Counted from the stretch's first letter, positions 7,971 to 17,216 are shown. The stretch: DNA of 47,232 nucleotides from Bacteroidota bacterium (GCA_029558435.1 JAKQEZ010000586.1:1-47232), one strand, 5' to 3'. Numbers and translations: made by a program. The notes: generated by a model from the letters alone, not told the origin.

Positions 7971-9722
7971 CTAGCCAACCCTTAATTTATCGTATAACTG
8001 TATCATTGAATGAATTAACTCATTGGGCGATGACACAATTTGATAATGGTTTTGACCAAACATTTGTGGCAAGTAATATTTTGCAGTGGATTCAATGGCC
8101 AATGCGTAATTATTGATGTGCAATTGGTTCAACTCGCGCAAAGCTTGTTTTACATCGTTGATGCCGTATTTTCCTTCGTAACGGTCATAATCGTTGGGTT
8201 TCCCGTCCGAGAGCAAAATTACCCATTTGTTTTTATGGTCGCGTTTATGGAGCAAAGCCCCTGAATGGCGGAGTGCGCCTCCAATGCGGGTGTATCCTTT
8301 GGGTTTGATGCCTCCAATTTTATATTTTGCTTTGTTCCATTTTTCATCAAAATCTTTGACGGTAATGTAGGAAAGATTGTTGCGTGTTTGCGAGTAAAAA
8401 CATTGAATCGAAAAATCAACGTGGTATTCATTGAGAATTTCACCAAATAAAATGGCCGTTTGCTTGGCAACATCAATAACACGGTTGCCGTCTGTATAAC
8501 CATCACTGGATAAGCTGATGTCAATCAAAATGAGCAACGATAAATCTTTTTCTTGTTTTTTATCAGCTATATACACGCGTTCGGTGGGTGTTTGTTTGGA
8601 TACGATGTCCACAAAACGGTCGGTTGCCATATCAATGTCAATTTCCTTACCATGCGTTTGGTAACGTTGATCGATGCGTCGGTTGCTAATGTTGGCTAAA
8701 ATTTTTCGCAATTGCGTGAGCAACGTTTGGTGTTTTTGGATGGTATCGGTGTAGTATTTTTCGTTTATTTCTACCTGATAATCGGGATACACCTTGGCAT
8801 AATCACGTTTGTATTGATTTTTGTAGCAATCCCATTCATCGTATAAAATGGCCACTTTGTTGGTTTTGGCTTCGGCACTTTCAGCAATTTTTGCATTGTC
8901 TGTAAAATCGGCTTGATATACACTGTGCGTTGTTTCGTCGGAACGAACAGTGAATTTCATGACTAATTCATCCAATGCATCGCTGTGTTCTTCCAGTTCA
9001 TCCTCTCCATCAAAATCACGCCATGAACCAGAAAACTCATCGGCTGTTTCAACTTTTTCAAAATTATGAGTTAACACATAATCTTCTTGTTGTTTTTTGT
9101 CGATGGTTAAATTTTTAATTTCTTCAACAGCGCGTGCTTTTAGAATAGTTTTGGGATCAGGATTTTCATTGTTTTGGAGTGCATTGTTTTGAAAATCTTC
9201 TTGCTTGTTTTTTGCCAACAAATCGTCTTTCATTACACGACCATACAGCCAAGAAGTGTCGATTGCTTCTTTGGATTCTGGATTTTTTGCAATGACCAAG
9301 TCTTCATACACTTCGTAAATGGATGGAAATTCTTCGATCAAAGCTGCTAGGATGGCTTGTGAATTGTTTTTTGCTATTTCTATTGCTTTTTCTTCGGCAA
9401 TTTCTGAGGTTTCAAACCAATTGAGTTGCATTTTTTGTTGTTGGCACAAATACAAGGTGCGGAACAGATAATAGGCTAAATTTTGATCCGCATTTTCGTA
9501 AAAATTAAACTTTTCGGGCAAGAAAAAATTATCACCTTTGTAGCCTCCTTGTTTCACTGCCGTAAAAATTTCAATGGGCAAACCTGTCATTGCACGTGCA
9601 ATAAGTGTCAACTTTTGTTGAATGGGTTTTAACTCAACCGTGCGTTGTATTACTGCTTCCGAAGGTTTTTTGTTTTTCAGATAGCGCACATACTTTCCAA
9701 ACAGGTATTCATCAAGTGACAT
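7971..9722 (-). CDS. norD: NorD-like VWA-domain protein of nitric oxide reductase maturation
   Basis: Protein of 583 residues with a C-terminal von Willebrand A domain; the MIDAS metal site reads DISLS (401-405). The N-terminal 390 residues are helical and charged, without recognisable enzyme motifs. Together with the MoxR-type ATPase encoded three bases upstream it forms the NorQ/NorD pair, which in known systems inserts the non-heme iron (FeB) into NorB. Last gene of the operon norC-norB-norQ-norD. Name rests on family plus context. Confidence 0.85.
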   Translation of the reverse strand: MSLDEYLFGKYVRYLKNKKPSEAVIQRTVELKPIQQKLTLIARAMTGLPIEIFTAVKQGGYKGDNFFLPEKFNFYENADQNLAYYLFRTLYLCQQQKMQLNWFETSEIAEEKAIEIAKNNSQAILAALIEEFPSIYEVYEDLVIAKNPESKEAIDTSWLYGRVMKDDLLAKNKQEDFQNNALQNNENPDPKTILKARAVEEIKNLTIDKKQQEDYVLTHNFEKVETADEFSGSWRDFDGEDELEEHSDALDELVMKFTVRSDETTHSVYQADFTDNAKIAESAEAKTNKVAILYDEWDCYKNQYKRDYAKVYPDYQVEINEKYYTDTIQKHQTLLTQLRKILANISNRRIDQRYQTHGKEIDIDMATDRFVDIVSKQTPTERVYIADKKQEKDLSLLILIDISLSSDGYTDGNRVIDVAKQTAILFGEILNEYHVDFSIQCFYSQTRNNLSYITVKDFDEKWNKAKYKIGGIKPKGYTRIGGALRHSGALLHKRDHKNKWVILLSDGKPNDYDRYEGKYGINDVKQALRELNQLHINNYALAIESTAKYYLPQMFGQNHYQIVSSPNELIHSMIQLYDKLRVG

Positions 9723-9725
9723 GAC

Positions 9726-10529
9726 TTAAATAATTAAGTTCGACAAATCAACCAAGGCATCAATAATTTCCAATTCATCGGTTAAAGGTTCAATAACCGC
9801 AGTTTTAACGCTTAATCGTTTAGGTAGTCCCGATTTGATTAAAAAAGCTGCATCCACCAACAAACGAGTTGAAACAGTTTCTGTGAGTCCTAATTCTTTT
9901 AGATTTCTAATTTTTTCGGCAATTTTCACCAATTTTTTAGCCGTATCTTCATCAATTCCAGTTTCTTTTACTAAGATAGAAGCTTCTGTTTGTGCATTTG
10001 GATATTGGAATGAAATGGCTGCAAAACGCTGACGAGTTGAGGGTTTCAATTCTTTGTATCCTTTTTGATAACCTGGATTAAACGATGCTACCAACATAAA
10101 ATCAGGATGTGCTTTAACACTTGTTCCCAATTTATCGATAAAAATTTCTCGACGGTGGTCGGTCAATGGGTGAATGGCAACAATCACATCTGGGCGTGCT
10201 TCTGCAATTTCATCCAAGTATAAAATAGCTCCTGTTTTGAGTGCAGTAACCAGTGGACCGTCCATCCAAACTGTTTCTGCCCCTTTAATGATAAATCGGC
10301 CAATTAAATCGGTTGCTGATGTTTCTTCGTGACAACTCACTGTTATTAATTGCTTGTTTAATTGCGCTGCCATGTGCTCAATAAAACGCGATTTTCCTGT
10401 TCCAGTTGGACCTTTTAAAAGCAATGGAATTTTATTGAGATAGGTTTGCTTAAAAATTTCAACTTCTTTCCCTGTTTCTTGGTAAAAAGGTACAACAGTT
10501 GTTGGTTGTTTTTCAATCATTGCTTCCAT
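9726..10529 (-). CDS. norQ: NorQ-like MoxR-family AAA+ ATPase
   Basis: 267-residue AAA+ ATPase. Walker A GPTGTGKS at 40-47, Walker B LYLDE at 103-107, and a sensor-1 block around the ASFNPGYQ motif. MoxR ATPases act with a VWA partner as metal-insertion chaperones; here that partner is the NorD-like protein immediately downstream. ATG at 10529 is chosen; the in-frame ATG three codons later is equally possible. Separated from norB by a 72-base spacer holding a hairpin. Confidence 0.9.
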   Translation of the reverse strand: MEAMIEKQPTTVVPFYQETGKEVEIFKQTYLNKIPLLLKGPTGTGKSRFIEHMAAQLNKQLITVSCHEETSATDLIGRFIIKGAETVWMDGPLVTALKTGAILYLDEIAEARPDVIVAIHPLTDHRREIFIDKLGTSVKAHPDFMLVASFNPGYQKGYKELKPSTRQRFAAISFQYPNAQTEASILVKETGIDEDTAKKLVKIAEKIRNLKELGLTETVSTRLLVDAAFLIKSGLPKRLSVKTAVIEPLTDELEIIDALVDLSNLII

Positions 10530-10549
10530 ATTTTTTATGTTTTAAACTA

Positions 10550-10581
10550 AATCCTGAGTTGCTTTTACACAACCCAGGATT
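10550..10581 (-). other. Intercistronic hairpin between norB and norQ
   Basis: Twelve-base arms with a single mismatch (AATCCTGaGTTG / CAACcCAGGATT) and an 8-base loop, inside the nor operon. No U-run follows on the minus strand, so it is more likely an mRNA-processing or stabilising element than a full terminator. Confidence 0.55.
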
Positions 10582-10601
10582 AATAGTTGGTAATTGTTTA
10601 T

Positions 10602-11951
10602 TTATTCTTCAATTCCGTTCTCAGTAATTAAAGCTTCATCATTTGGTTTTCCATATTTAATGAATTCCCAAACAAAGATGCTAACACCCGATAAGAACAA
10701 AGTTGCACAAGCGATTAACACATAGAAATGCACTTTAATTTCGTTTTGTACATCGCCAAATTCCATCCCCATTTTTCTTTCCAAGTAAACTTGAGCAACA
10801 CCTGCAACACCAAAGGCAGCAGTCATTCCAAACATTCCGATGTTGGACAACCAGAACGCTAATTTGCCATTAGTTGATTCATACAATTTTCTACCTGTTA
10901 AATTCGGCATCACATAGGTAATGAATGCAAAAACAATCATAGCATAAGCACCCCAGAAAGCTAAGTGGCCGTGCATTGCAGTAACCAATGTTCCGTGTGT
11001 GTAACGGTTAACCCCTGGTAAAGTGTGCGCCAATCCTAACATACCAGCACCTAAGAAAGCCACTACTGCTGTTCCAACTGTCCAGAACAACGCAATTTTA
11101 TTTGGATGTTTTTTCTCGCCTTTGCGGTACATACCAATTGTAAAGAACACCATTGCAAGGAAAGCGAAAGGCTCTAATGCGGAGAAGATACCACCTAAGA
11201 TGATCCAAATGCTACCAGTTCCGATGAAATAGTAGTGGTGACCTGTACCGATAATTCCAGAAATAAATGTTAAACCGATAATTACATACAACCATTTTTC
11301 AATTACTTCTCGGTCAACACCAGTTAATTTAATCAATAAGAATGCTAGAATACCACCCAAGATTAATTCCCAAACACCTTCAACCCATAAGTGGACAACC
11401 CACCAACGGAAGAAAGAATCCACTGTTTGGTTATCAAACCAAATCATACCAGGCAAGTAAAGCAAGGCTGCAAACACCAATCCCATTGTTAATACCATTG
11501 CTGTAGTGGTGCGTTTTTTACCTTTGTATAATGTGGCTAGAATTAATCCTAAGAACAGTAAAACATTGACCACAACAAGGTAATCCAGAGGTCGAGGAAT
11601 TTCTAAGAATTTACGACCTTCCCAGTAATTGAAATGGTAACCTACAATTGCAATAACGCCCACAATTGCCAAAGAAATTAATTGGACATAGGCTAGTTTA
11701 ACGCTTACCAATTCTTTTTCTGCTTCTTCTGGAATGATGTAATAGGCAGCTCCCATAAAACCGGTGAGCAACCAAACTACCAGCAAGTTGGTGTGAACCG
11801 CACGAGCTGTATTGAAAGGAATAAATTCATGCAATCCATCGTAACCAATACGTGCGAATCCCATGATAAATCCGTAAACTATTTGCAATACCAACAGCAA
11901 AAGTGCCAAGGCAAAGAAATAATATGCTATTTTCTGACTTTTGTATTTCAT
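10602..11951 (-). CDS. norB: Nitric oxide reductase large subunit NorB (cytochrome b)
   Basis: Catalytic subunit of cytochrome c-dependent nitric oxide reductase: 2 NO + 2 e- + 2 H+ to N2O + H2O, in the inner membrane. 449 residues with about 12 TM helices. All metal ligands are visible: H53 and H329 for the low-spin heme, H327 for heme b3, and H187, H238, H239 plus E191 for FeB (HLWVE and GTGHHYY motifs). Length matches short cNorB and not the fused quinol-dependent qNOR (about 760), consistent with a separate NorC encoded 10 bases upstream. Confidence 0.95.
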   Translation of the reverse strand: MKYKSQKIAYYFFALALLLLVLQIVYGFIMGFARIGYDGLHEFIPFNTARAVHTNLLVVWLLTGFMGAAYYIIPEEAEKELVSVKLAYVQLISLAIVGVIAIVGYHFNYWEGRKFLEIPRPLDYLVVVNVLLFLGLILATLYKGKKRTTTAMVLTMGLVFAALLYLPGMIWFDNQTVDSFFRWWVVHLWVEGVWELILGGILAFLLIKLTGVDREVIEKWLYVIIGLTFISGIIGTGHHYYFIGTGSIWIILGGIFSALEPFAFLAMVFFTIGMYRKGEKKHPNKIALFWTVGTAVVAFLGAGMLGLAHTLPGVNRYTHGTLVTAMHGHLAFWGAYAMIVFAFITYVMPNLTGRKLYESTNGKLAFWLSNIGMFGMTAAFGVAGVAQVYLERKMGMEFGDVQNEIKVHFYVLIACATLFLSGVSIFVWEFIKYGKPNDEALITENGIEE

Positions 11952-11961
11952 AACCTCGATT

Positions 11962-12402
11962 TTATTTGTTAATAGTTGATTTGTAATCAGGTTTTGGTGG
12001 GAAACCGTTCAAGTCCATTTCACCTACCCATTTTAAAAATGCCACCATGTTTGCAGCATCTTCATCGCTCATGTTGTAAGCCACCATTTTGCGCCCACGA
12101 GGTTGCCAAGGGGAAGGCGATTGCAACACGGCTTTAATAAATCCTTCGCCTCTTCGTTCAAACACTTTTGTAAGTTCAGGCGCATAGTAACCACCTTCAC
12201 CCATAATGGTGTGACAGCCCATGCAGTTGTTTTCTTCCCAGATTTTCTTGCCTTCTATAACGGCAGCACTGAGATTTTCTTCATGCGTTCTTTTTGGAAC
12301 CTCATTTGTCAATGTTGCATACGACATGAACAAAAACATGGCAAATGTTACTATGGTTCCTCCAAAGAAAAACACTTTCGCATTTTTTTTAGATAACATC
12401 AT
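11962..12402 (-). CDS. norC: Nitric oxide reductase small subunit NorC (cytochrome c)
   Basis: Membrane-anchored monoheme cytochrome c that passes electrons to NorB. One N-terminal TM helix (about 10-32) then a heme-binding CMGCH motif (about 60-64) and candidate axial Met in YNMSDED. The start is placed at ATG 12402 (or the adjacent ATG at 12399), because the reading frame further upstream to 12432 is A+T-rich leader and would add ten residues not typical of NorC. First gene of the nor operon. Two TAnnTTTG boxes and a perfect inverted repeat lie upstream. Confidence 0.92.
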   Translation of the reverse strand: MMLSKKNAKVFFFGGTIVTFAMFLFMSYATLTNEVPKRTHEENLSAAVIEGKKIWEENNCMGCHTIMGEGGYYAPELTKVFERRGEGFIKAVLQSPSPWQPRGRKMVAYNMSDEDAANMVAFLKWVGEMDLNGFPPKPDYKSTINK

Positions 12403-12463
12403 AATTTTTAAAATTTTAAATAAACAATTCACTCTAGATTGTCTTAGGTGTTACCACGTATGA

Positions 12464-12482
12464 CAAATCTATGACAAATGTA
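12464..12482 (-). promoter_or_regulatory. Tandem -7 boxes of the nor operon
   Basis: Two minus-strand TAnnTTTG matches, TACATTTG (12475-12482) and TAGATTTG (12464-12471), within a near-duplicate of 11 bases. Either would give a 5' leader of about 60-75 bases before norC. No clear -33 TTG precedes the first; that position is occupied by the inverted repeat 12483-12506, as expected for a regulated promoter. Confidence 0.55.
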
Positions 12483-12506
12483 ATAAAGGACAATTTTGTC
12501 CTTTAT
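12483..12506. promoter_or_regulatory. Perfect inverted repeat, likely operator of norCBQD
   Basis: Arms ATAAAGGACAA and TTGTCCTTTAT (11 bases each, two-base centre), ending exactly where the upstream -7 box of norC begins. It covers the region between -7 and -33. Size and symmetry suit a dimeric regulator; nor genes are commonly controlled by Rrf2 (NsrR) or Crp/Fnr (Dnr, HcpR) proteins, but the sequence is not one I can assign to either. A terminator for the VIT1 gene is less likely because no T-run follows. Confidence 0.55.
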
Positions 12507-12568
12507 GATTAAAATCACTGGAATTGTTATTTTTTTTTACTACATTTGTAGCTTTCCTTAAAATTTCA

Positions 12569-13261
12569 TTAGATTGTTACTCCAAAAAGGAAACCAACAG
12601 CGGCAGAAAGTCCCATTGCAATTGTTCCCCAAACTGTCACTCTTACAACAGCTTTGCTCACAATAGCACCACCTGTTTTAGCTGAAAAAGCTCCTAATAG
12701 CATTAATGCGAGTATGGTTGAACCATAAATCCAATATTCAATATGTGTTGGTTGTGCAATAAATGTTACCAACAAAGGCAACGCTCCGCCTGCTAAAAAT
12801 GATGCTCCTGATGCCAACGCAGCTTGTATGGGGTTGGCTTGAGAGATTTCTGTGATACCTAATTCATCGCGTACATGTGCTGCCAGCGCATCATTTTCTG
12901 TCAGTTCTTTTGCTACTTGTAGAGCAGTTTCTTTTTTCAAACCCCGTTGTTCGTAGATGTAGGCTAATGCTTTTAATTCTTCTTCGGGTTCTTCTTCCAA
13001 TTCTTTTGCTTCGCGAGCAATATCTGCTTTTTCAATATCGGTTTGAGAGCTAACGGAAACGTATTCTCCAGCAGCCATTGATAAGGCGCCTGCCACAACT
13101 CCTGCAAAGGTTGCTAAAATTATTGCATCACTATCGCTACTTGCTGCAGCAACACCAATTGCCAAACTAGAAACAGAGATAATTCCATCGTTTGCACCAA
13201 GAACTGCGGCTCTTAACCAGTTGCTTCGGTGAATGTAGTGATTGTCTAAATAATTTTCCAT
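12569..13261 (-). CDS. VIT1/CCC1-family Fe2+/Mn2+ transporter
   Basis: Inner-membrane metal transporter of 230 residues. The family opening is intact (NWLRAAVLGANDGIISVSSL, first 35 residues, with the GANDG turn), followed by a TM pair, a cytoplasmic charged helical metal-binding domain rich in Glu (about 75-125) and three TM segments to the C terminus. Family members export or sequester Fe2+ or Mn2+ by H+ antiport. Encoded upstream of the nor operon on the same strand, but a separate promoter region lies between, so co-transcription is unlikely. Confidence 0.85.
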   Translation of the reverse strand: MENYLDNHYIHRSNWLRAAVLGANDGIISVSSLAIGVAAASSDSDAIILATFAGVVAGALSMAAGEYVSVSSQTDIEKADIAREAKELEEEPEEELKALAYIYEQRGLKKETALQVAKELTENDALAAHVRDELGITEISQANPIQAALASGASFLAGGALPLLVTFIAQPTHIEYWIYGSTILALMLLGAFSAKTGGAIVSKAVVRVTVWGTIAMGLSAAVGFLFGVTI

Positions 13262-13310
13262 TGCATGTAATTTATCAGTTGAAGGTAAATATAAAAAAAT
13301 GTTTCAACTT

Positions 13311-14093
13311 TTATTTCAATAAGATTTCTTTCACCAATATTATGGCTCCAGTAGCTAATACAAACCATCCAAAAGCAGGTTTCAATTTGTTACCATCAAT
13401 TTTATTGGATAAATAGCTACCTACAAAAACTCCAACCACAGCAATCAATGAAATGGACAAAAGCATTGCCCAATCAATTGCAGCATAACTCAATGAAGAT
13501 ACAAAACCTAACAAGGAATTAACGGCAATGATAAACAACGACGTTCCAACTGCTTTTTTCATCGGCACGTGCAACACGTTAACCAAAACAGGAATAATAA
13601 GAAATCCACCTCCAGCTCCGGTTAAACCAGTTAAAAAACCTACAAATGCACCTTGTGTAAATATCGTTACTACTGACGTTTCAACGAGGGCATCGTTTTT
13701 TTTCTTTTTCAACATGTTCCAAGCAGCCCAAACCATTACAATTGCAAACAAAAGAAGCAAGGCATATTCTTTAGATAGTTGTAAGCCATCAGAAATGTTT
13801 ATGGTTGCTGGTATAGCAGGCAAAATAAGAAAGCGTGTAATAAAAATTGCTAATATAGAAGGAATACCAAAAACAAATGCCGTTTTGAAATCGAGTAAAT
13901 CTTTTTTGTAATAGGCATACGAACCAACCAAGCTAGTTGTTCCCACAATAAAAAAAGAATAAGTTACAGCTGCAATTGCATTAAAACCAAATAAATATAC
14001 CAACATTGGAACAGTAATAACGCTACCTCCACCACCAATTAGCCCCATTGTAATACCTACAAAAACAGCTATAATTAAACCTATAATAAACAT
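13311..14093 (-). CDS. TSUP (TauE/SafE) family permease
   Basis: 260-residue membrane protein with about eight TM helices and the two family repeats, each opening with a glycine-rich stretch (GLIGGGGSVITVP near residue 18 and GLTGAGGGFLIIP near residue 158). TSUP proteins move sulfite, sulfonates or other organosulfur anions; the substrate here is not predictable. It ends 50 bases before the VIT1 gene on the same strand. Confidence 0.85.
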   Translation of the reverse strand: MFIIGLIIAVFVGITMGLIGGGGSVITVPMLVYLFGFNAIAAVTYSFFIVGTTSLVGSYAYYKKDLLDFKTAFVFGIPSILAIFITRFLILPAIPATINISDGLQLSKEYALLLLFAIVMVWAAWNMLKKKKNDALVETSVVTIFTQGAFVGFLTGLTGAGGGFLIIPVLVNVLHVPMKKAVGTSLFIIAVNSLLGFVSSLSYAAIDWAMLLSISLIAVVGVFVGSYLSNKIDGNKLKPAFGWFVLATGAIILVKEILLK

Positions 14094-14172
14094 TTACTTG
14101 AAATTCAAAGGGGTTAAGATAAGAATTAATTATGAAAATTTTCTTTAGCTCATTCATTTTCTACAATGAAAA

Positions 14173-15177
14173 CTAACTTCGTGTTTTATCAAACGCTACC
14201 ACGTTGTTGACAGTTTCTTGGAAAGAAAAAAAGGTATGATTGGTTTGCTCCACAATTTTTGAATTGGAATAGCGTGTTGAAGAATAGGCCGAGCGAGCAC
14301 TTTCTAATGTAATGGTGGGTTTTATTCCAAATAAACGATTCAACAATTCATTGGTGCGCCCCATTAAAAGTGCTATCCATTTTGGGGGACAAATTGTAGG
14401 TGTTTTTTTACCAAAAGCTGTTGCAATTGTATCAATCGATTCTTTAAACGACATGTTGTGCCCAATGCATAAAAAGCGTTCATTTTTAACATCGCTTTCC
14501 ATTAGTTGCACAAAACAATGGGCCACATCGCGTGCATCAACAAAGGCGTTGCAACCGGGTGAATAAACTTTCAAACCGTTTTTTACCGTTTTAAAAATAG
14601 CCAACGAACTTTCGGATAAATTGCCTGCACCAAAAATCACCGATGGATTGATAATGATAACATCCATGCCTTCTTCTGTTGCTCGCCACACTTCACGCTC
14701 CGAATTGTATTTACTAATAGCATATCCACTTGTTGTATCCGAAATTTGCCACTTGGTTTGCTCGGTAACTTCACCGTTTTCTTTGGCAGTAAAAACGGCG
14801 GTTGAGCTAACATGTCCCAATTTTTTTACTCCATATTTCAATGCAAAATTCACCACATTGGCAGTTCCCAAACGGTTGACGTGAATCATGTTTTTGAAAT
14901 CTTTACGGTTAAATGAAACCAAAGCAGCGCAATGATAAACTTCGGTAATTCCTTGAAACGCATCGTCTAAACTTACCAAATCCAACACATCTGCTTGCAT
15001 CCATTCTATTTGATTGAAACGATGTTCCGTGCCTTGGAAATAGTAGTCAAACAATTGCTCTACCAACTTGATTTTTTGTTTGTCGCGGTATAATGCACGC
15101 ACTTTTCGGTCACTTTTAAGTAACTCAACGAGTAGGTGACTACCCAAAAGACCTGTTGCACCAGTAACCAAAATCAT
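14173..15177 (-). CDS. NAD(P)-dependent epimerase/dehydratase (extended SDR)
   Basis: 334-residue Rossmann-fold enzyme. Nucleotide-binding GATGLLG (G6, G9, G12) and catalytic Y152xxxK156 with S124/S125 are all present, so it should be active. Resembles dihydroflavonol-4-reductase/3-beta-HSD-like SDRs that act on sugars, sterol-like or polyketide substrates; substrate unknown. Alone between gaps of 79 and 126 bases, so likely its own transcript. Confidence 0.85.
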   Translation of the reverse strand: MILVTGATGLLGSHLLVELLKSDRKVRALYRDKQKIKLVEQLFDYYFQGTEHRFNQIEWMQADVLDLVSLDDAFQGITEVYHCAALVSFNRKDFKNMIHVNRLGTANVVNFALKYGVKKLGHVSSTAVFTAKENGEVTEQTKWQISDTTSGYAISKYNSEREVWRATEEGMDVIIINPSVIFGAGNLSESSLAIFKTVKNGLKVYSPGCNAFVDARDVAHCFVQLMESDVKNERFLCIGHNMSFKESIDTIATAFGKKTPTICPPKWIALLMGRTNELLNRLFGIKPTITLESARSAYSSTRYSNSKIVEQTNHTFFSFQETVNNVVAFDKTRS

Positions 15178-15303
15178 GGTATAAAGATACGTTCAATTTT
15201 AACATCTGCTAAAGTTGAACTGTTTTTTATTGATGAACGCCCTTTTTTGAAAATAAAGAGGTATTTAAAATTTGAAGTTCAGTCGTATTGTTGATTAATT
15301 GAT

Positions 15304-15747
15304 TTACAAATTCAAATTCTCAGAAATTTTTGCATAAGCAACCATTTCTTTTTTTACTTCGCTTGTTACTGTTGCAATGTTCTTTTTGATAAATGCAGCA
15401 TCTTCGGCAATGTTGGCGTTGTATTTTACCACTTTTGGCGCATTTTCTTGAATAATTAAACGCAAAAACCGATATTCTGCATTGTTGGGGTGTTGGGCAA
15501 TTATTTTTTCTAATAATTGGTGACCGCTTTTAAATTTTTTAAGCTTTTCGGCTGGTGTTTTTAAAAAATAGGAACTTTTCATTTGAATGGCACCCCAATA
15601 TGCTTGTTGATCGTTACTTTCGGATAAGCTGGCTAATTTTTTCTCCAATGCAACAACTTTTTCTTGGTCATTTGATGCAATAACAGTATAAAAATCAGAC
15701 TTTGAAAATCCAACGGCTACCAACAATAAAAGAAGAAAAAATTTCAT
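15304..15747 (-). CDS. Small secreted protein of unknown function
   Basis: 147 residues. A hydrophobic signal segment (MKFFLLLLLVAVGFS) is followed by a soluble, Lys- and Asn-rich helical domain. I recognise no family. Homologues of this kind in Bacteroidetes often carry TPR-like helices, and the segment PNNAEYRFLRLIIQENAP is compatible with one such repeat, but this is weak. It precedes the SDR gene and follows the acyltransferase gene by 51 bases on the same strand. Confidence 0.65.
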   Translation of the reverse strand: MKFFLLLLLVAVGFSKSDFYTVIASNDQEKVVALEKKLASLSESNDQQAYWGAIQMKSSYFLKTPAEKLKKFKSGHQLLEKIIAQHPNNAEYRFLRLIIQENAPKVVKYNANIAEDAAFIKKNIATVTSEVKKEMVAYAKISENLNL

Positions 15748-15798
15748 GTGTTCCTATTAAATAAAACGTATGCAATAGTCCCAATTACTATTCCAAAA

Positions 15799-17115
15799 TT
15801 AATCTTCAAAAAGCAATTCAAATAATTTTTTGCGCTTTTTCTTTAATTCTTCAATCATTTCTCGGTTATTGATAACTAAAAATGTGTAGTTGAATTTATA
15901 AGAAATATGACGTAAATAGTTGGCAAAATAATAGGAATAAAGTCCCAAAATTGGCATCATTACAACATACAAAACCTTGCCCCAAAATGTCATTTCAACA
16001 AAAAATGAAACAATATAAATAATAAGAGCATAGTTGAGCGGGTACAAAATTAAACTTAACAAAATAGCCACTGCAGCATAATATTCTTTACTCATTTTAG
16101 ACTTGATAATAATGGTATCTGTCAATTTAAACGGAACAATGTTATGAATAAGTCCAATTAAAAAGATGGGAAAACCAAGAATAAGTGCCAACAAGGATAA
16201 AATCAATTGACGAATAAACATGCGTGAACGAATCCCTCTGTCTAAAAAATCGTTTTTGATATCCATTTTTTTGATGTTCCAATTCAAATTGGCTAATAAA
16301 TTTTGGATTTTTTCAATTTTTTGAGGTTTTTCTATACTGTAGAGCTCAATTCTATCGCGGATTTTTTTCATTAAATCCAATTCCGATTCAACATTTTTAG
16401 CATTGTTCAAATAACGCGATTGCAACGCTTCGGTTAGTGAAGTTACCAACGCCTCTTGTTCTTTATTTTGCGTGGTAATTAGCACTTGTTCCAATATTTC
16501 TCTGAATTTTTGCGTCAATTTTTTTGCAGCGGTTGAATGGTTGGTTTTGTATTCTTCCAAATAATCAGTCACCGTTATTCCCTCACCAATATTAACCATG
16601 ATGGAACTTCTGAATTTTTCACCTTTGGTATACATCAATCCAATAGGGATGACTTTTAAATTCAATTTTCCACCGTTGCGTTGTTCGGCTTCCAAAGCAA
16701 TTCTTGCTGTCCCAGATTTTAACTTGCGCAGCAGCAATTCCATGTAACTTGATCCTTCTGGAAACACAACCAAAGTTTTGCCTTCCGAAAGAATTTTATA
16801 GCATTCTTCCAACGTAGAATTGTTGTTCACCCCTTCAATTTTTGCTTCATCCGCCCTGTTAATTGGAATCATGTTGAGTGAACGCAAAAACCACATTTTT
16901 AGCTTGTTGTTAAAAAACGTAGCCTTGGTCATGTAGTAAATTGGTTCTTTGGATATGGTGCCAATCAACCAAGCATCCATCAGCGCATTGGGATGGTTGG
17001 AAATAATGATTTTGGGTCCGTTGTGTTGCAAGTTCACACCATTGCGCACTTTTACTTCCGAATAGTAAATGCGAATACCTATACGTACTAAAAATTTTAG
17101 AATGTTGTATAGCAT
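15799..17115 (-). CDS. PlsC-family acyltransferase with C-terminal membrane domain
   Basis: 438-residue membrane-bound glycerolipid acyltransferase. Acyltransferase motifs: SNHPNALMD (H41 with D47, spaced by five residues, as in the Bacteroidetes NHPNxxxD group), GVNNNS-type middle, and FPEG at 118-121. A long helical linker (about 215-295) leads to four TM segments in the last 140 residues. Probably adds an acyl chain to glycerol-3-phosphate or lysophosphatidate in phospholipid synthesis. A TATTTTTG box lies 29 bases upstream in the divergent spacer. Confidence 0.82.
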   Translation of the reverse strand: MLYNILKFLVRIGIRIYYSEVKVRNGVNLQHNGPKIIISNHPNALMDAWLIGTISKEPIYYMTKATFFNNKLKMWFLRSLNMIPINRADEAKIEGVNNNSTLEECYKILSEGKTLVVFPEGSSYMELLLRKLKSGTARIALEAEQRNGGKLNLKVIPIGLMYTKGEKFRSSIMVNIGEGITVTDYLEEYKTNHSTAAKKLTQKFREILEQVLITTQNKEQEALVTSLTEALQSRYLNNAKNVESELDLMKKIRDRIELYSIEKPQKIEKIQNLLANLNWNIKKMDIKNDFLDRGIRSRMFIRQLILSLLALILGFPIFLIGLIHNIVPFKLTDTIIIKSKMSKEYYAAVAILLSLILYPLNYALIIYIVSFFVEMTFWGKVLYVVMMPILGLYSYYFANYLRHISYKFNYTFLVINNREMIEELKKKRKKLFELLFED

Positions 17116-17143
17116 GGAATTAACTTACTTTTTACAATGCATG

Positions 17144-17151
17144 CAAAAATA
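17144..17151 (-). promoter_or_regulatory. -7 box (TATTTTTG) of the acyltransferase gene
   Basis: Minus-strand TAnnTTTG match 29 bases before the ATG at 17115, in the divergent spacer to the T9SS protein gene. Confidence 0.5.
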
Positions 17152-17208
17152 CCTAAAAAAATATTCAAAAACAGCTACTTTTTTGCTTTTTATACGTCAA
17201 TGAAATAC

Positions 17209-17216
17209 TAATTTTG
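17209..17216 (+). promoter_or_regulatory. -7 box (TAATTTTG) of the T9SS protein gene
   Basis: Plus-strand TAnnTTTG match 37 bases before the TTG start at 17253; a TTTTTTG that could serve as -33 ends at 17185, slightly further away than usual. Confidence 0.45.

Noticed and set aside
12403..12432. Upstream ATG start for NorC
   Set aside because: Adds ten residues encoded by A+T-rich leader and not found in NorC; ATG at 12402 or 12399 precedes the anchor helix.
12541..12552. Palindrome CTACATTTGTAG near the VIT1 stop as a terminator
   Set aside because: The T-run precedes the hairpin on the plus strand, and no gene ends there on that strand; on the minus strand an A-run follows.
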